From positions 1 to 38,017 of the forward strand of contig WKLE02006690.1 in the NCBI GenBank assembly GCA_014885115.2: a DNA stretch of 38,017 bases, read 5' to 3'. The notes under the pieces were generated by a model. It was not told where the DNA came from. It was given only the letters and a program-made list of their open reading frames with translations, and searched no databases. Positions 11,024 to 21,838 of the stretch are shown piece by piece (the first letter of the stretch is position 1; every line of letters begins with the position of its first letter). Made by a program: the position numbers and the translations under genes. Source of the stretch: Asterionellopsis glacialis (Eukaryota; Bacillariophyta; Plagiogrammaphyceae; Rhaphoneidales; Asterionellopsidaceae).

Positions 11024-12681
11024 TTAGTACACCTCAACGTGCCACTGTCCCTTCTTCTTGAGAGCCTTGATCCATTCGTCATAATCAAGTCCCTTACCGG
11101 CAGCAACTTCCTTAAGCATATCTTGGATACCAGGCATCATTCCCTTCAAACCACAGAAGTAAATGTGTGCACCATTCTCCAGCTTCTCGAAGACTTCATC
11201 GGCGTATTCCTCAACCTTATCTTGGATGTACATCTTACCACCCTTCTTGTTTTCTTGTTCACGAGAAAGAGCGTAGTCAATACGGAGACCCTTCTCAGCG
11301 GCCTCTTGGAATTCATCATCATAAAGAAGAGCATCACTGTTGGCAACACCAAGGAACAACCACGCTTGGCCCTTGTAAGCACGGGCGGCAGGGGTGTCTT
11401 CAGCAAAAAGACGACGAATGAAACCACGGTAGGGGGCAATACCTGTACCAGTGGCAACCATGATGTAATCAGTAGCAGGGTCCTCTTCGGGCATAAGCAT
11501 AACCTTACCGGCGGGTCCAGTCATTTGAACTTCATCACCAGGTTTGGTGTCACAAAGGAAGTTGGAGCAGATACCCTTCTTGGCTGGGTCATCAGCCTTG
11601 AGTTCGGGGCACCAGTAGGTGGCACGACGAACACAGAGAGATCCAGTGTTTCCAGTCATATCATCACCGTAACGGGAAGAGGCAATGGAGTAAAGACGAA
11701 CAGAATGGGGCTTTCCGTTCTTTTCGTTAATACCAGGGGGGATGACACCCCAAGATTGACCCTCCCAGTAAGGGAAGTCACCCTTGTGGTCAATGACAAT
11801 GTGGCATGTCTCACCAGTAGCCTTGGGTCCGACAATACGCTTAGTGGAAACAACCTTTCCAGTGAAGGGGGCTTTGTTCTTGTAAACATTGACAGGAACA
11901 GTAGATTGGTCCCAGTAGGGTTCAGCCTCAAGGAAGTCTTGGGCTTTTGCTCCACCACCCATGGTCTTCATGGCAGCTGCTCCAGCAGCAATCACACCAG
12001 CACCAACTGCAAGAATTTTTTTGGTGTTGTCAGCAGTTTCGACAACTTCAACAACTTCCTTGGCAGCAAAGGCAGCCGGAGGGACAGCAGATGTAGCAAA
12101 TGCAACAGTAGCAAGAGCACCTCCAACCTTCTTCATGGTCTATAGATTGCACAAAGAAGTAAACACAACCAGCATGACATTGATATCAGCCCATATTTCA
12201 ATTTCTCAATCGTATTTTTTAATTCAATTAATATCTTCCCATAAAACGTACCTTGAGAGCAGCCTTGCGCTTAGCACCGTTGGCCATGTCCAAAGCAACA
12301 TCAGCACTGTAAAAATTTATCGTGAAAGTAGGTAATAAAATGTGAGAAGAATTCTTCGTAGTAAAAATGATATCATTACACTACAGAGGAACAGAAACAT
12401 TCTCGCGGTTGCAATTATCTTCCATGTGCGAAAGCAAGAGTATGCACAGTAGTCCACCTGGTATGTCGTGTATTTTTTGACCCATGATCCTACCGTAGTG
12501 TCGTATCCTCTTCGGTAAAATTGCATTCTTTCTACAGTTTGACAATCATAACAAAATTTCGGTGGATATCCACAACACAAATCATATCGTACCGAAGTGG
12601 CTGAGCATTGTGCTGGGGAGCAAAAGCAGTAGCGGAGCCCACAAGGGCGAACGCAAGAGCGATGGGAGCAACTTTTACCAT
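11024..12681 (-). CDS. petH: Plastid ferredoxin-NADP(+) reductase, FNR (three exons)
   Basis: Exons on the minus strand are 12681-12593, 12306-12252 and 12139-11024 (introns 286 and 112 nt, donors GTACGA and GTACGT), encoding 419 residues. FNR passes electrons from reduced ferredoxin to NADP(+), ending photosynthetic linear electron flow. Visible motifs are FAD-binding RLYSIASS (196-203) and GICSNFL (237-243), NADP-binding [10 protein letters not shown] (279-288), [13 protein letters not shown], the CGLKGMMPG loop (377-385) and the stacking C-terminal tyrosine (HVEVY). Exon 1 carries a signal peptide and ATAFAP motif (residues 17-22) for plastid import. Residues about 50-105 are unusual: two Ala-rich hydrophobic stretches ([19 protein letters not shown] and [16 protein letters not shown]) precede the flavin domain. 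Starting at the exon 3 ATG (12136) would lose the transit peptide, so the three-exon model is preferred. Confidence 0.95.
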
Positions 12682-13457
12682 CTTCGAAACAATTCCTATG
12701 AGAGAGGTGCGTTGAAAAAGGACACCGACACAAAAGACGATCGAGATAGCGTCCAGACAAGAAAGAAAAGAAGGAAACCACATGCAAATATCACATGCGT
12801 GGCATTCTTAGCCAATTATCTTCCCTCTTGGAAGCATACCAGGTAAGTAGGGGAGAGTGCGTATGATCTATGATATCGATGTTTTAACAGATACACAAAG
12901 ATCGCGAAGCCATCCTTGCACGTAGAAACCGGTATAAAACATACCACATCAATCACTAACTTCAACTATTCCTACGTACGAGGACGGACAATTCTCCCTG
13001 TAAATAGGTTCTCTTTTGATCTTTCATGGCAGAGTCGACGTCATTGGCTGAAAACGCACACTGAAGCTGGTCCAAAATTTCAAAAGCCATCCCAAACTGA
13101 AGAAGAACCAACAATGTCCTTGAAACAACAATAAAGACACATCACGTGCGCCGTAGAAATTACAACTTGTATGATTCTTTGAAAAAACATGCGCTGTCCG
13201 GAAGGAGAAATATCATTAAAATCTGAACAGCTAAAAGATGGCAGTTGCACTGTGCAAGAAATTCTTTAGGAAAGTTGAATTCTTGACAAGCGTTAAATGG
13301 GGTCTTATTCAATAATTTCTTGAAAATTGATGGGGGTAATCTTAGTGTTGTTTAATAATCTATATCATCTACATCCTCTTCCACAACACTGCACTGAGTT
13401 ATATAATAGTCCCAACAATACTAATTTTCTACATACGTTAACAAAACAATCCATGGT
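12682..13457. promoter_or_regulatory. 5' region of petH and 3' region of the TMEM144-like gene
   Basis: No gene is supported, and short plus-strand frames here are shadows. A GACGTCATTGG block at 13037-13047 combines a CRE-like ACGTCA with an inverted CCAAT box about 355 nt upstream of the petH start. TGACGT-type elements act in CO2- and light-responsive diatom promoters bound by bZIP factors. Whether this one acts on petH is inference. Confidence 0.4.
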
Positions 13458-14507
13458 TTATTGAGACAATGCCAAGAGGAAACCTCCTATGACAAGTGTC
13501 CCTCCACCCAACCAAAAAATCACGATCGTTGTCAAGTCTGTAATTTCATGAAATGCATAAATACCCCACATGCCACTAACAAGTATGGCGCATTGCATGA
13601 TCGGATATGCAACGCCGTACCCTATAGATGGGATTGCTAGGATATTCAACATCATGGCGACATTCGAAATGAAACCAGAAGTGACACCTGTGATAAGTGC
13701 CTGTTTGAGATGAAGTGGAGGCAAAGATCCTGTTTGAAACTTGTTTGCATAGTATACCAAGGGAGACAATATCATCGTTCCAAGTCCAAATGAAGGTAAA
13801 AATACAAGACCCTGAGCTTCAGAAGGCACATAATTAAGTGGCACCAGGATCGACCCTCCAAAAATCCCAACAAAAACAGCCCATAGAATTCCACGAACGT
13901 ACTGATATTTATCTGAAGAATGATCCGGTATATCAATTTTTACCGTTGTTGTTTCCGGATCTGATGTGGCATTCGAATCTTCAATGGATTCATATCCCCT
14001 TTTATTTCTTTGGATGAAACTCATACGAGCAATTTTGGAGCTAAGAGCGATTACCAGAACACCAACTACCAAGACAAACAAACTGAATAAGGAAAGAGGA
14101 AGCTTTTTTGGTGTCTGGCCAAATATGAAAACACCCCAAAGATATGAAACTAACATGGCACCACCACTCCAAATTCCCTGTGCCAATGCAATTCCAATAT
14201 CAGAAATAGCGTTAAAACTTCCAGTAATAGCTAAAACAAATAAACATCCTGCAAGTACCCCATACCCACTAAAGCACAATTGATCACCCACAGTATCATC
14301 TTGAAACAAAGCTGGATTCTTATACAACAATGGAATTACCAATAAAGACGACAGGAACATACCGAAACACACATATAATTGAAATACCATAGGATGTATA
14401 TTCAATGCTGTCATCTTTTTTGTTTTAAAAAGGGCTGCAAAGCTACCATTGAATACGGCACTTGCCACTGCTAAACACAGACCCACAGACGCTGTTGATG
14501 TTGACAT
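13458..14507 (-). CDS. TMEM144-like multi-pass membrane transporter (DMT superfamily)
   Basis: A 349-residue single-exon membrane protein. About ten hydrophobic helices form two halves (roughly 7-158 and 205-347) separated by a polar, Ser/Asp/Thr-rich loop at about 160-203. Motifs fitting the TMEM144 family are FNGSFA (19-24), QGIWSGGAM (110-118), GGSILVPLNYV (217-227), the FGLGTM segment and GMWGIYAFHEI (312-322). The family belongs to the drug/metabolite transporter superfamily and is related to sugar-uptake permeases. Its substrate is not settled and cannot be read from the sequence. There is no obvious cleavable signal: the first helix starts at residue 8 and probably acts as the anchor. 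ATG 14507 is the first in-frame ATG. The membrane location is uncertain. Confidence 0.85.
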   Translation of the reverse strand: MSTSTASVGLCLAVASAVFNGSFAALFKTKKMTALNIHPMVFQLYVCFGMFLSSLLVIPLLYKNPALFQDDTVGDQLCFSGYGVLAGCLFVLAITGSFNAISDIGIALAQGIWSGGAMLVSYLWGVFIFGQTPKKLPLSLFSLFVLVVGVLVIALSSKIARMSFIQRNKRGYESIEDSNATSDPETTTVKIDIPDHSSDKYQYVRGILWAVFVGIFGGSILVPLNYVPSEAQGLVFLPSFGLGTMILSPLVYYANKFQTGSLPPLHLKQALITGVTSGFISNVAMMLNILAIPSIGYGVAYPIMQCAILVSGMWGIYAFHEITDLTTIVIFWLGGGTLVIGGFLLALSQ

Positions 14508-15365
14508 GATATGAAATGTTTGTTGACCTTGCTTGGGCTGAACACTGATTCTTTGATGGAGTCTGCTAAAAGAGTATCTTGAAATTGGTCCACAGATAGA
14601 GTGTTCTCAGGATTGCTTGTTCTAAATGAACCTAGCAAAGTAAATGTGTCTTGGATGTGTCAAGATTCAATCAAGATACGAACCGTGAGTGGCTGTAGTC
14701 AGAGCAAAAGAACTGGAGCGAGGAAGGAGCTTATTGTACGGTACTCGTGAGTGATTCAATCGTCAATGCAACTCAACACTCTTATTCTTTAGATTTTCTA
14801 CAAATGGAATTTGTCGGTTGCCTCTAGATATCATGCAGCGACAACAATTAACTACGTCCGCATCCCATCTGTGTTGCGTTGCATCGTCCGTCTTGGTTCT
14901 CGGAGCAAGTCGAACAAGAACAAGGGCTCTTCTGAAGAATTAAGATCTAAATAAGATCTCTGTTGTCACCGGCCAGCTGAATCAAAGAGAAAAAAAGGAA
15001 CAAACAATGTTAAATATTATTGGTGCGCGTGTTCTGCTTCTTGCTACGCCTCTCAGCGTTCTTCTGCGAAAAGAGATAGTAGTCCTACTAATCAGAAGGG
15101 GGGGGGGCATTCGAGCGATTCGACCGAGAAAGACTCTCTCTAGAGAGACTAGTCTATGATAGCTCAACATTATTTTACACAACTTGAAACTTCATTAAAC
15201 TGACCTTCGTTTTTGTGCATATAACCGCAATGAATTCTACAGGACACAAATCAATCATACCAAGAAAGTATTCCTTTGTCATTTTGCCTCTACAAATCCA
15301 ACTTGACCACTGTATGACCCTTTCGAACTTTATTCCAACATTAGTTTGCTATATCCTGCCAATAA
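14508..15365. other. Intergenic region with a palindromic cluster
   Basis: No gene is supported. At 15071-15160 there are TAGTAGTCCTACTA-type words, a G9 run and the perfect 14-bp palindrome TCTCTCTAGAGAGA (15135-15148). A 66-codon minus-strand frame (14982-15182) overlies this low-complexity DNA and is rejected as a gene. Confidence 0.5.
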
Positions 15366-16109
15366 TTATATAGACTTTCTTGGTTTTAACACAATATCCT
15401 TTACATAGTCTCGCCCACGTAAGCGTACAGCATTTGTATAACTAGTGTAATTTGCATTCACAAATTGATGATGAAAGTAGTGTCCACATTTCAAATTTTC
15501 TGAATGACCGACAACCGTGTACCACATGTATGTTATCTGTAGTGTCACCAATAATGAAAATGGATCTTTAAAAACAGCATTATGAAATATCGTCATGCCT
15601 ACGTGTGTAAAGCTAAACTCCGTATTGGAATCCCAAAAATTAAATATAAAGGACGATGAGAATGTTGATGGTCGACAACAATGGTGTTGGGCATGTATTT
15701 TTGCTCCGAATTGAGTCCCGTGTAGGAAATATCGATGTACAAGAGTGAATATTACTTCATTGAACATAATTGAGGACGCCACACGAAATAAAAGTTTAGA
15801 ATCGAAATACGGTGTTGATTCAAAACAACCTGATAGTAAGGCAAGACCAACCAATATCGATTCAGATGTAATAATAGTCAAGTACATTCCAATTAGAACA
15901 CCCCTTTGGTCATCAAGTCCTTTCTCTTCAATCCTAGCAACATTTTTCTTCATTGTTGGTGAAACAAACCAATCTATCAAACAAGCTACGCCACCGCACA
16001 AAATGGTTTGTAATATAAATAATGGTATGCCTCCATAGTAGTAACTAGGGAAAATCACCAAAAGAGAAATCCAACAATATATTTCATGCAAAATTCGCTT
16101 TATTTCCAT
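15366..16109 (-). CDS. Fatty acid hydroxylase / sterol desaturase-superfamily membrane enzyme
   Basis: A 247-residue protein of the membrane di-iron oxygenase superfamily (ERG3/C4-methylsterol oxidase/alkane hydroxylase-like). It has the histidine clusters that bind the iron pair: HRYFLH (125-130), HAQHH (139-143) and HYFHH (210-214), with extra His at 202 in VGHSEN. The first box is HX4H, the second and third HX2HH. Four hydrophobic segments lie at about 10-48, 70-93, 106-124 and 180-200, consistent with an ER or plastid-envelope enzyme. The start is ATG 16109; a TTG two codons earlier is in frame but an unlikely initiator. Substrate (sterol, fatty acid or carotenoid) cannot be decided. Copy A of a segmental duplication begins 144 nt upstream. 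Confidence 0.82.
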   Translation of the reverse strand: MEIKRILHEIYCWISLLVIFPSYYYGGIPLFILQTILCGGVACLIDWFVSPTMKKNVARIEEKGLDDQRGVLIGMYLTIITSESILVGLALLSGCFESTPYFDSKLLFRVASSIMFNEVIFTLVHRYFLHGTQFGAKIHAQHHCCRPSTFSSSFIFNFWDSNTEFSFTHVGMTIFHNAVFKDPFSLLVTLQITYMWYTVVGHSENLKCGHYFHHQFVNANYTSYTNAVRLRGRDYVKDIVLKPRKSI

Positions 16110-16559
16110 TTTCAATCAGAAAAGGATGTTTCTCGCAATTCCAAAAATTGTGTTTGAATGAACTTTTATTCTCGTGCTTGGTTGGGTGTTGTGCCGTTTC
16201 TCGATTTGACAACGACGTAACAAACAAAACTTGTATAGGAAGATAGATACACTTCTTTACTCGTCAGTTCCAGTAAATGTGATTTTGCGTTCGATAGTAC
16301 GAACGAGTACTCAAACAAAAATCAGAAATTATGATGGCATTGACGAAGCATTGATGGGGTGCTACACAAGAAGGACTCCCGTCGAACAGGATTTCTAGAT
16401 TTGTCTTCCAATTTCGGTGTGAGATTTGCTATTTGCTCCCAGATCGAAAAAGCTATTGAAAATGAAGAAGTGAAGTAGACTATTGTACCAGGTACTATAA
16501 CTGTCCATTGTACTTGGTACTAGGTATACCAGGTAAGGTAAAAGATTTGACCTGTACGA

Positions 16560-17035
16560 GCTCCGACTAGAGCAGACTATGCCCCCCCCCTTCTCGTGCA
16601 TTTCCCCACAATATTTTTTTACGCGAGAAACTCCACACAAAAGTAAGCTCATGACCTATTTTCAAATGTCAAAGAGAGATAGAACAGCACATCACATAGC
16701 ATCACTAGAAGAATGTTCCAGATCAATGATAATCAACAATAAACCAACTACACATAAAAAGTCACACTAAATACATCCCATCAGTGACTTATTGTCTTAC
16801 GAAGATTGTTGTCTTATGAACGTAAAGAAAATTGTTGTCTTAGAAAAGAATGAGCCGGCAGCCGGCGGTAAAGTGAACATCATTGTTACAACAGTAGAGG
16901 ACGGTGGCTTTCTGTGAAAATGCACATGTGATCCAGCCAAGACCTGTCAGGATCTACAGGGAGGGGGGGTTCAGAGTCTGCCCTAGTCAGAGCTTGTATA
17001 TGTTACTGTACCCCCTACTGTGTATGGTACTCTCG
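16560..17035. other. Extra segment present only in duplication copy A
   Basis: About 450-480 bases interrupt copy A relative to copy B. The segment includes a C10-type run near 16582, three imperfect copies of an ATTGTTGTCTTANGAA-type unit (16789-16846), the GCCGGCAGCCGGC word at about 16855 and a G7 run near 16964. It has no recognisable coding capacity. It could be an insertion in A or a deletion in B. I could not identify terminal repeats. Confidence 0.5.
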
Positions 17036-17472
17036 TCAAACAGAGGAGTACGGCAAGTACGCCTTTTATGATAAGAAAATGCCACTGGATTATGAAAGGA
17101 TTCTTGAACTATTTACTTAGCACAGTGTATCTTATAGTGCAAAATGTATGTTATACAGTAGAATCCAGCCAATTTCAAAAAAGGTCAAAAGGTATTTAAC
17201 ATGCATTGAAAGTGGGAAATCGACCAATAAATGGGATCTGGTATAGAGATGATAAGTACTTTCTATTCATCAATCCACCATATGTTTAATTGGGTACATA
17301 TGATGCAATCTGTTCCTATGATTGAACTCCAATCCTAATATGCCAAGCACCAATTGATTTTTCAAGTTTCTACATCTATGTATCACTTTTTGAATTGTAT
17401 CATCCACAAGAGATCTTGGCACTTGAACTTGCGAAACTTGCGATCAGCATCCCTATTATTCATATAACTGTA

Positions 17473-17511
17473 NNNNNNNNNNNNNNNNNNNNNNNNNNNN
17501 NNNNNNNNNNN
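17473..17511. other. Assembly gap (39 N)
   Basis: A run of 39 undetermined bases inside duplication copy A. By alignment with copy B the true length is probably shorter, near 20 bases. Confidence 0.98.
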
Positions 17512-17949
17512 CACCTAGATGTCTTAACCATTACTCACCACTTCTCTCTGTTTACATGGTACTGTGCAAAATTTGATATTTATTGTTTTCAACATACTTT
17601 TGTTGATATCCTCTTGGTCAATTTTCAACATTTAAATTTACTTATTGTAACAAAAATAATCATCTTTCAATGTAGATGTATTTGAGTGTTTCTTGTAATC
17701 ATATTGGTTGTCAAGTTATGATCTGCTCTTTGTGTAATCATCAGAATTCTCATTGTCAAAATGCATTTTTTGTGACAATCAAAACAATGACAATTATTGT
17801 ACATACTGTACTAAATAAATAGAGGTGCATTGTATCCTGGTGTATTGGTGCATACAGATCTACAATTGATGTACATTGAGACATTTTATACTTAAGGTGT
17901 TTTTACATCTGGACTGTTGAGAAGACACACCCACCTTAGGCAAGGAAGA

Positions 17950-19331
17950 TGTATGGACAGGTTTTTTTTTCCATATTTTTATTTGCAGGTTTTGTAGGAC
18001 TTCCAAATGCTCTTTCTGATTTTTATGCAATGCCTTTTTTTTGTGAGCTTGATCCTCTCTATAACTCCTTTTAGTAATTTTGTCAATTTGTTTTTTTGAT
18101 GTAATTGCTTTTTGTTGAATTTTTTGCCAAATATAATCTGTGGCATTTCATTTCTTTATCAAGCATGGACATCCAGCTTTTCAAGGGGGTATTTTTACCA
18201 GGATCAAATCCTAACTTCAAATACTTTTGTAAAGAAATTAATATATCCAATAGATTTCTCTGCAGAACTCCTAGTAGTTACCCCCAGGACTCAAGTGACA
18301 CTCTAGAAAAAAATTTATGGTTTGGTGCACCATATGAAACTGCAGTATTAAGATCCTCATTCTTATGGGTATCAAATGGATGAAACATTTATTTCAATTT
18401 TTCATCTGTATTTTAAAGGTATCAAATATCTCCTTCAATTGTTCATAAAGTTTTTTGTGTTTCTTTTAAATACAATGATATTTATGATTGTAATTTTTGT
18501 CAGGATATTTTTTACAAGGGGGCAGCATTCTGCAATGCAAAAGTCATGACAGTTAAATAAGTGCTCCAAGGGGGCTTTTGCCCTATTTTTATACTACTGC
18601 TCAAAATCCTTAAAGTATTTTTTTTTGAAAGTATCCATAATATTTGCTAAGCCAAAGAATGTCCATTCTTTTGGCCTTCTAGTCTGCAACATAAACATAA
18701 TGTTATAATTTTTTTCTTTTCTGATGATTAGGGTCACAGATCCATGTAGGTATGGTCTGTACCTTCCTGTATCAACACTAACTTTTTATTCTTGCCATCT
18801 CTTGGCCATTGATTCAACAATCCACTTTTGCATTTTTTTTCTTTTAATGAATGTTTCATTTGTGCACAGATTGTGCTATCCTCCTGGTCTGCGCATATCT
18901 ACAAGCGTGAAAATTGGATGCCTCCATGCCTTTGCTGGAGCCAGCATATTCAATGTTCTGGTGATTAATTATGTTATTTGTCAAATTTCTCACAAAATTG
19001 GCATTTTTTCATGCATGTCAGAAAACCAATTCCAATTTTCTCAGCTGGCGCTACTAGGTAGTTCATGAAATTAAAGAATTTATTTTATTAACAACTTCTT
19101 TCCTAGAATTCTTCCTCCCACTAAAAATGCATGACCCGAGTTACTGTTTTTAAACCCATGTCGAACATAAGTGTTAGTTAGTTGTGCTCGAACTCTTTCG
19201 CGATGATTATTGGGTAATTTGTTCCAGTCGTCAAACTGCATATTGGTTTTGTTATCAATAATTAACTTTATTTCTTCCATCATGTTTTCTATAAATATTT
19301 TTTTAGCCAATTTTCTGAGTATCTTACCCAC
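17950..19331 (-). pseudogene. Decayed Mutator-like (MULE-type) transposase
   Basis: Minus-strand fragments in order read RVRAQLTNTYVRHGF then NSGHAFLVGG (19331-19080), NIEYAGSSKGMEASNFHACR (about 18958-18900), APLEHLFNCHDFCIAECC (about 18572-18518) and KNEDLNTAVSYGAPNHKFF (about 18373-18310). The order and spacing resemble the Mutator-like transposase domain (PF20700) found in protist and invertebrate elements, including its YxGSSxGMEA core and NExLNxxxxxxAPK-like block. Numerous stops and frameshifts separate the pieces, so it is non-functional. No terminal inverted repeats were recognised. The AT-rich DNA from 17573 to 17950 probably belongs to the same element. Family placement is by remembered motif and needs a profile search. 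Confidence 0.6.
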
Positions 19332-19900
19332 CTTTTATACCAACTTCGTGAAAGTAACACACGGTTATACGTGGGAACCGAACAGGCCAAGAAACCCAAG
19401 ATACTTATTGGGCCGCGGAGAAAAGATGCTCTGAATTTCGGAACTACCGGCGTGTATCCTTGATCGTTCGTTCCCGTGATGTAGGTCCTAGTGGAGGACT
19501 ACCTGGTATGGTCATCAGTCATCAGTCATCAACTTTTTTTAACAGCGCCAGAGATACCTGTACTGCTCATCTCGAAGCTCTAGCTAGACTACAAGACCTC
19601 TCTCTGCAGCAGCTGAATTTGAAGCCTTCAGTAGTTCTACACTTTGGTTCGCTTTAGCCGTCATCAAGTAGTGTTAGTTGACCGATATCCTCATTCTGAC
19701 AGTACGGTAAACGACTTTCACATTCTCTCACCAGAACTAGAGAATAGACATTCAGTGTGTATTGCGACAGGTGAAGAGAAAACGAATAAGACTCACGAGT
19801 GCAAAGAAACAAGAGACTTTGTACCCGAGAATTTTGGAAAGTGGCTTTCAGAAGAACATTCATATTTCATACAGTGCATACATACTACTTGGTAAAACAG
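19332..19900. other. Intergenic region 5' of the EGF-like gene
   Basis: No gene is supported. It contains a TAGGTCCTAGTGGAGGACTA word cluster near 19481-19501 and three exact tandem copies of GTCATCA (19511-19531). The frame running into the EGF-like gene from 19799 has only a poorer upstream start. Confidence 0.5.
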
Positions 19901-21009
19901 ATGATGAAACGATTCGAAGTAACATTGCTCTTTGCATTAGTTGTTGGGACTGCCATGGCAGCAGTTGGCAACGACAGCAACGGTAACGGCAACGGCAATC
20001 TAAGAGTATTACAAGTCGAAACAACAGATGGAGATAATATGCCAGTATTTCAGCAGAATGACAATGCCGGTAGCAGTGCTACCCCATCATGTGATTTGAA
20101 TTGTCAAAATGGTGGTAAATGCGAAGTATTGGTACAAGCAGCAGAACATAAAAATGTCATGCCAAAGCGTTGTGTATGTCCCCTGAAGTATGGTGGTGTC
20201 TTGTGCGATATCGAAACTGACTTATGCTTTACATCCGGGGATGGCGAAGATCAGTATTGTCAAAATGGTGCGCCGTGTGTTTTGGCAACGGCATCTGGCA
20301 AGGCACGAATGTTGTCGTCCTCCGGTGATGCCGCTAATGACAATGTCAATAGTGGTGAGAATCGCATCACCTGTGACTGTACACAAGCCTATGGTATATC
20401 TGCATTTGCAGGCTTGAATTGTGCCTTCCCCGCCACAGAATATTGTACAGAAACAGCAAGCATGTCCTACACAGCCTTTTGTACCAATGGTGGTGCTTGT
20501 AAGGGATACATTATGAACGATGCGGATAAGTAAGTTTATGTTTGTTTGGTTGTTGTTTTTTTTCTTGGCCAGTTGGCAAGGTGCTCAAATCTGAGAAAGA
20601 AAATACTGTACACTGCCCTTCTTCTTTGTAGATATTGAGTCCTCATTAATTTTTTATTGAATTGAATGTACTTGTTAAACACTACAACAGACATCCTGGG
20701 TGTGATTGTCCCAAGGGCTTTGAAGGGTCTCGATGTGAATATGTCAAAGGTACAATGAAGTACGACTTACCACCTACACCTACAATTCATAAAGCGTTCA
20801 ATGTGTTATTGGGTACATTATTCACATCATCACTCCTCCTCTTGGCTGAGTTAGTTAGACGATGGAGAGTCCGAACCTTGGCAGAACGTGAAATTGTAAG
20901 ACAAGCAAATTTTGTAACTGCTGAACTTACCTTGCGATGTATGAAACAATTATCAAATGATCGACCCAAAAATGGACATCCTGGTGGCGTTGGTGATGAA
21001 GGGTACTAA
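19901..21009 (+). CDS. EGF-like type I membrane protein (two exons)
   Basis: Exons 19901-20529 and 20691-21009 (intron 161 nt, GTAAGT...CAACAG) encode 315 residues. A signal peptide (MMKRFEVTLLFALVVGTAMA) is followed by an Asn/Gly-rich stretch and three EGF-like modules: C64-C102 (CQNGGKCEV then CVCPLKYGGVLC), C109-C174 (CQNGAPCVL then CDCTQAY) and C182-C225 (CTNGGACKG then CDCPKGFEGSRC). The intron splits the third module after codon position two of Lys210, and the joined frame restores the CDCPKGF consensus. A transmembrane helix lies at about 246-266, followed by a basic stop-transfer and a short cytosolic tail (about 50 residues). This predicts a cell-surface or endomembrane protein with an extracellular EGF region. 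The function is unknown. ATG 19901 is preferred because it starts the signal peptide. Confidence 0.88.
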
Positions 21010-21838
21010 GTAAGCAATACGTGATATTTTGTAGTGAAGAGCGAGTAGATAGAAAAATCAATAGACTACACATGTTGTAGTCGGGGAGGCAAAAGACCTA
21101 GAACAATGTGTAATGTTTGGTTCATCTACTCTGTCGACATCATAATATCAATATTGCAAGCCTACATCTACACTTTACATTGAGAGGGAGGTGCGGGACT
21201 ATCGTCAGAATAATACCAGGCGTTTTGCTTGTACTTTTGATTGTATCTATACTCGAATCTAGAAGACCATAACATATTAGTGAATATAATTAGTTGATAA
21301 GGACCGTGTGGATTGTTAGTTACGTTCGCTTTGGGCCTAGACCAATAATTGCGCAAATGATGGGATTCAGTTTTTCTGTCTACAGTAGCGCCAAGTATAA
21401 GTCTTATTTTGTGTCATTCACGCCAATTCTTATAGCAAACATCTCTCAATTAGACATGTCATGATTTATACTGTTGATGTAGGGAGGCGAGAAGAGACTA
21501 GAATAGCTGGCATTCAAAGTGATCTACTAAATTGGTAGTATACGACAGGAAGTTAGACCTAACAAATGCAATTGCGGTAATTAATCTAAATTTGAAAAAA
21601 ATGTGTGCACAGATAGTTCAACATTGCAATCGATTCGAGTCATATGTATATCTAATACAGAATAATACATGGGGTTTATTTAAAAGAATACTACTAAAAA
21701 AAGTCACCAATGATTTCTATATATATATATATATGTAAAACGTATCAGGTTTGTATCAGTGAATTCAAATATCAATCTTGCTTTATTCCCCAAACAAAAA
21801 TAACATCCAAAGCAGGAAGAGACAAAGGTCCAGCTTTG
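21010..21838. other. Intergenic region, no gene seen
   Basis: AT-rich DNA between the EGF-like gene and a minus-strand gene. A (TA)n run lies at about 21719-21734. Short frames (21168-21356 minus, 21532-21738 plus) have no recognisable motif. Nothing else is supported. Confidence 0.5.

Larger units (their letters stand above)
16254..17572. repeat. Segmental duplication, copy A
   Basis: This block is a diverged same-orientation copy of 23193-24028. Matching stretches include 16254-16455 with 23193-23404, and 17030-17572 with 23530-24028, for example AATCAGAAATTATGATGGCA and GTGGGAAATCGACCAATAAA. Small indels and substitutions are scattered throughout. Copy A has about 450 extra bases (roughly 16560-17035) and contains the N run 17473-17511; copy B suggests about 20 bases are missing there. 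A frame read through the first part of copy B is broken in copy A by a 7-base deletion near 16363, so coding function is not supported for the shared DNA. Confidence 0.85.

Noticed and set aside
11039..12145. 368-codon plus-strand frame opposite FNR
   Set aside because: It is the mirror of a strongly supported FNR exon. Long antisense frames arise from biased codon use, and it shows no domain.
12317..12787. Minus-strand frame over FNR exon 1
   Set aside because: It reads exon 1 and its intron in another frame. The spliced FNR model explains the sequence better.
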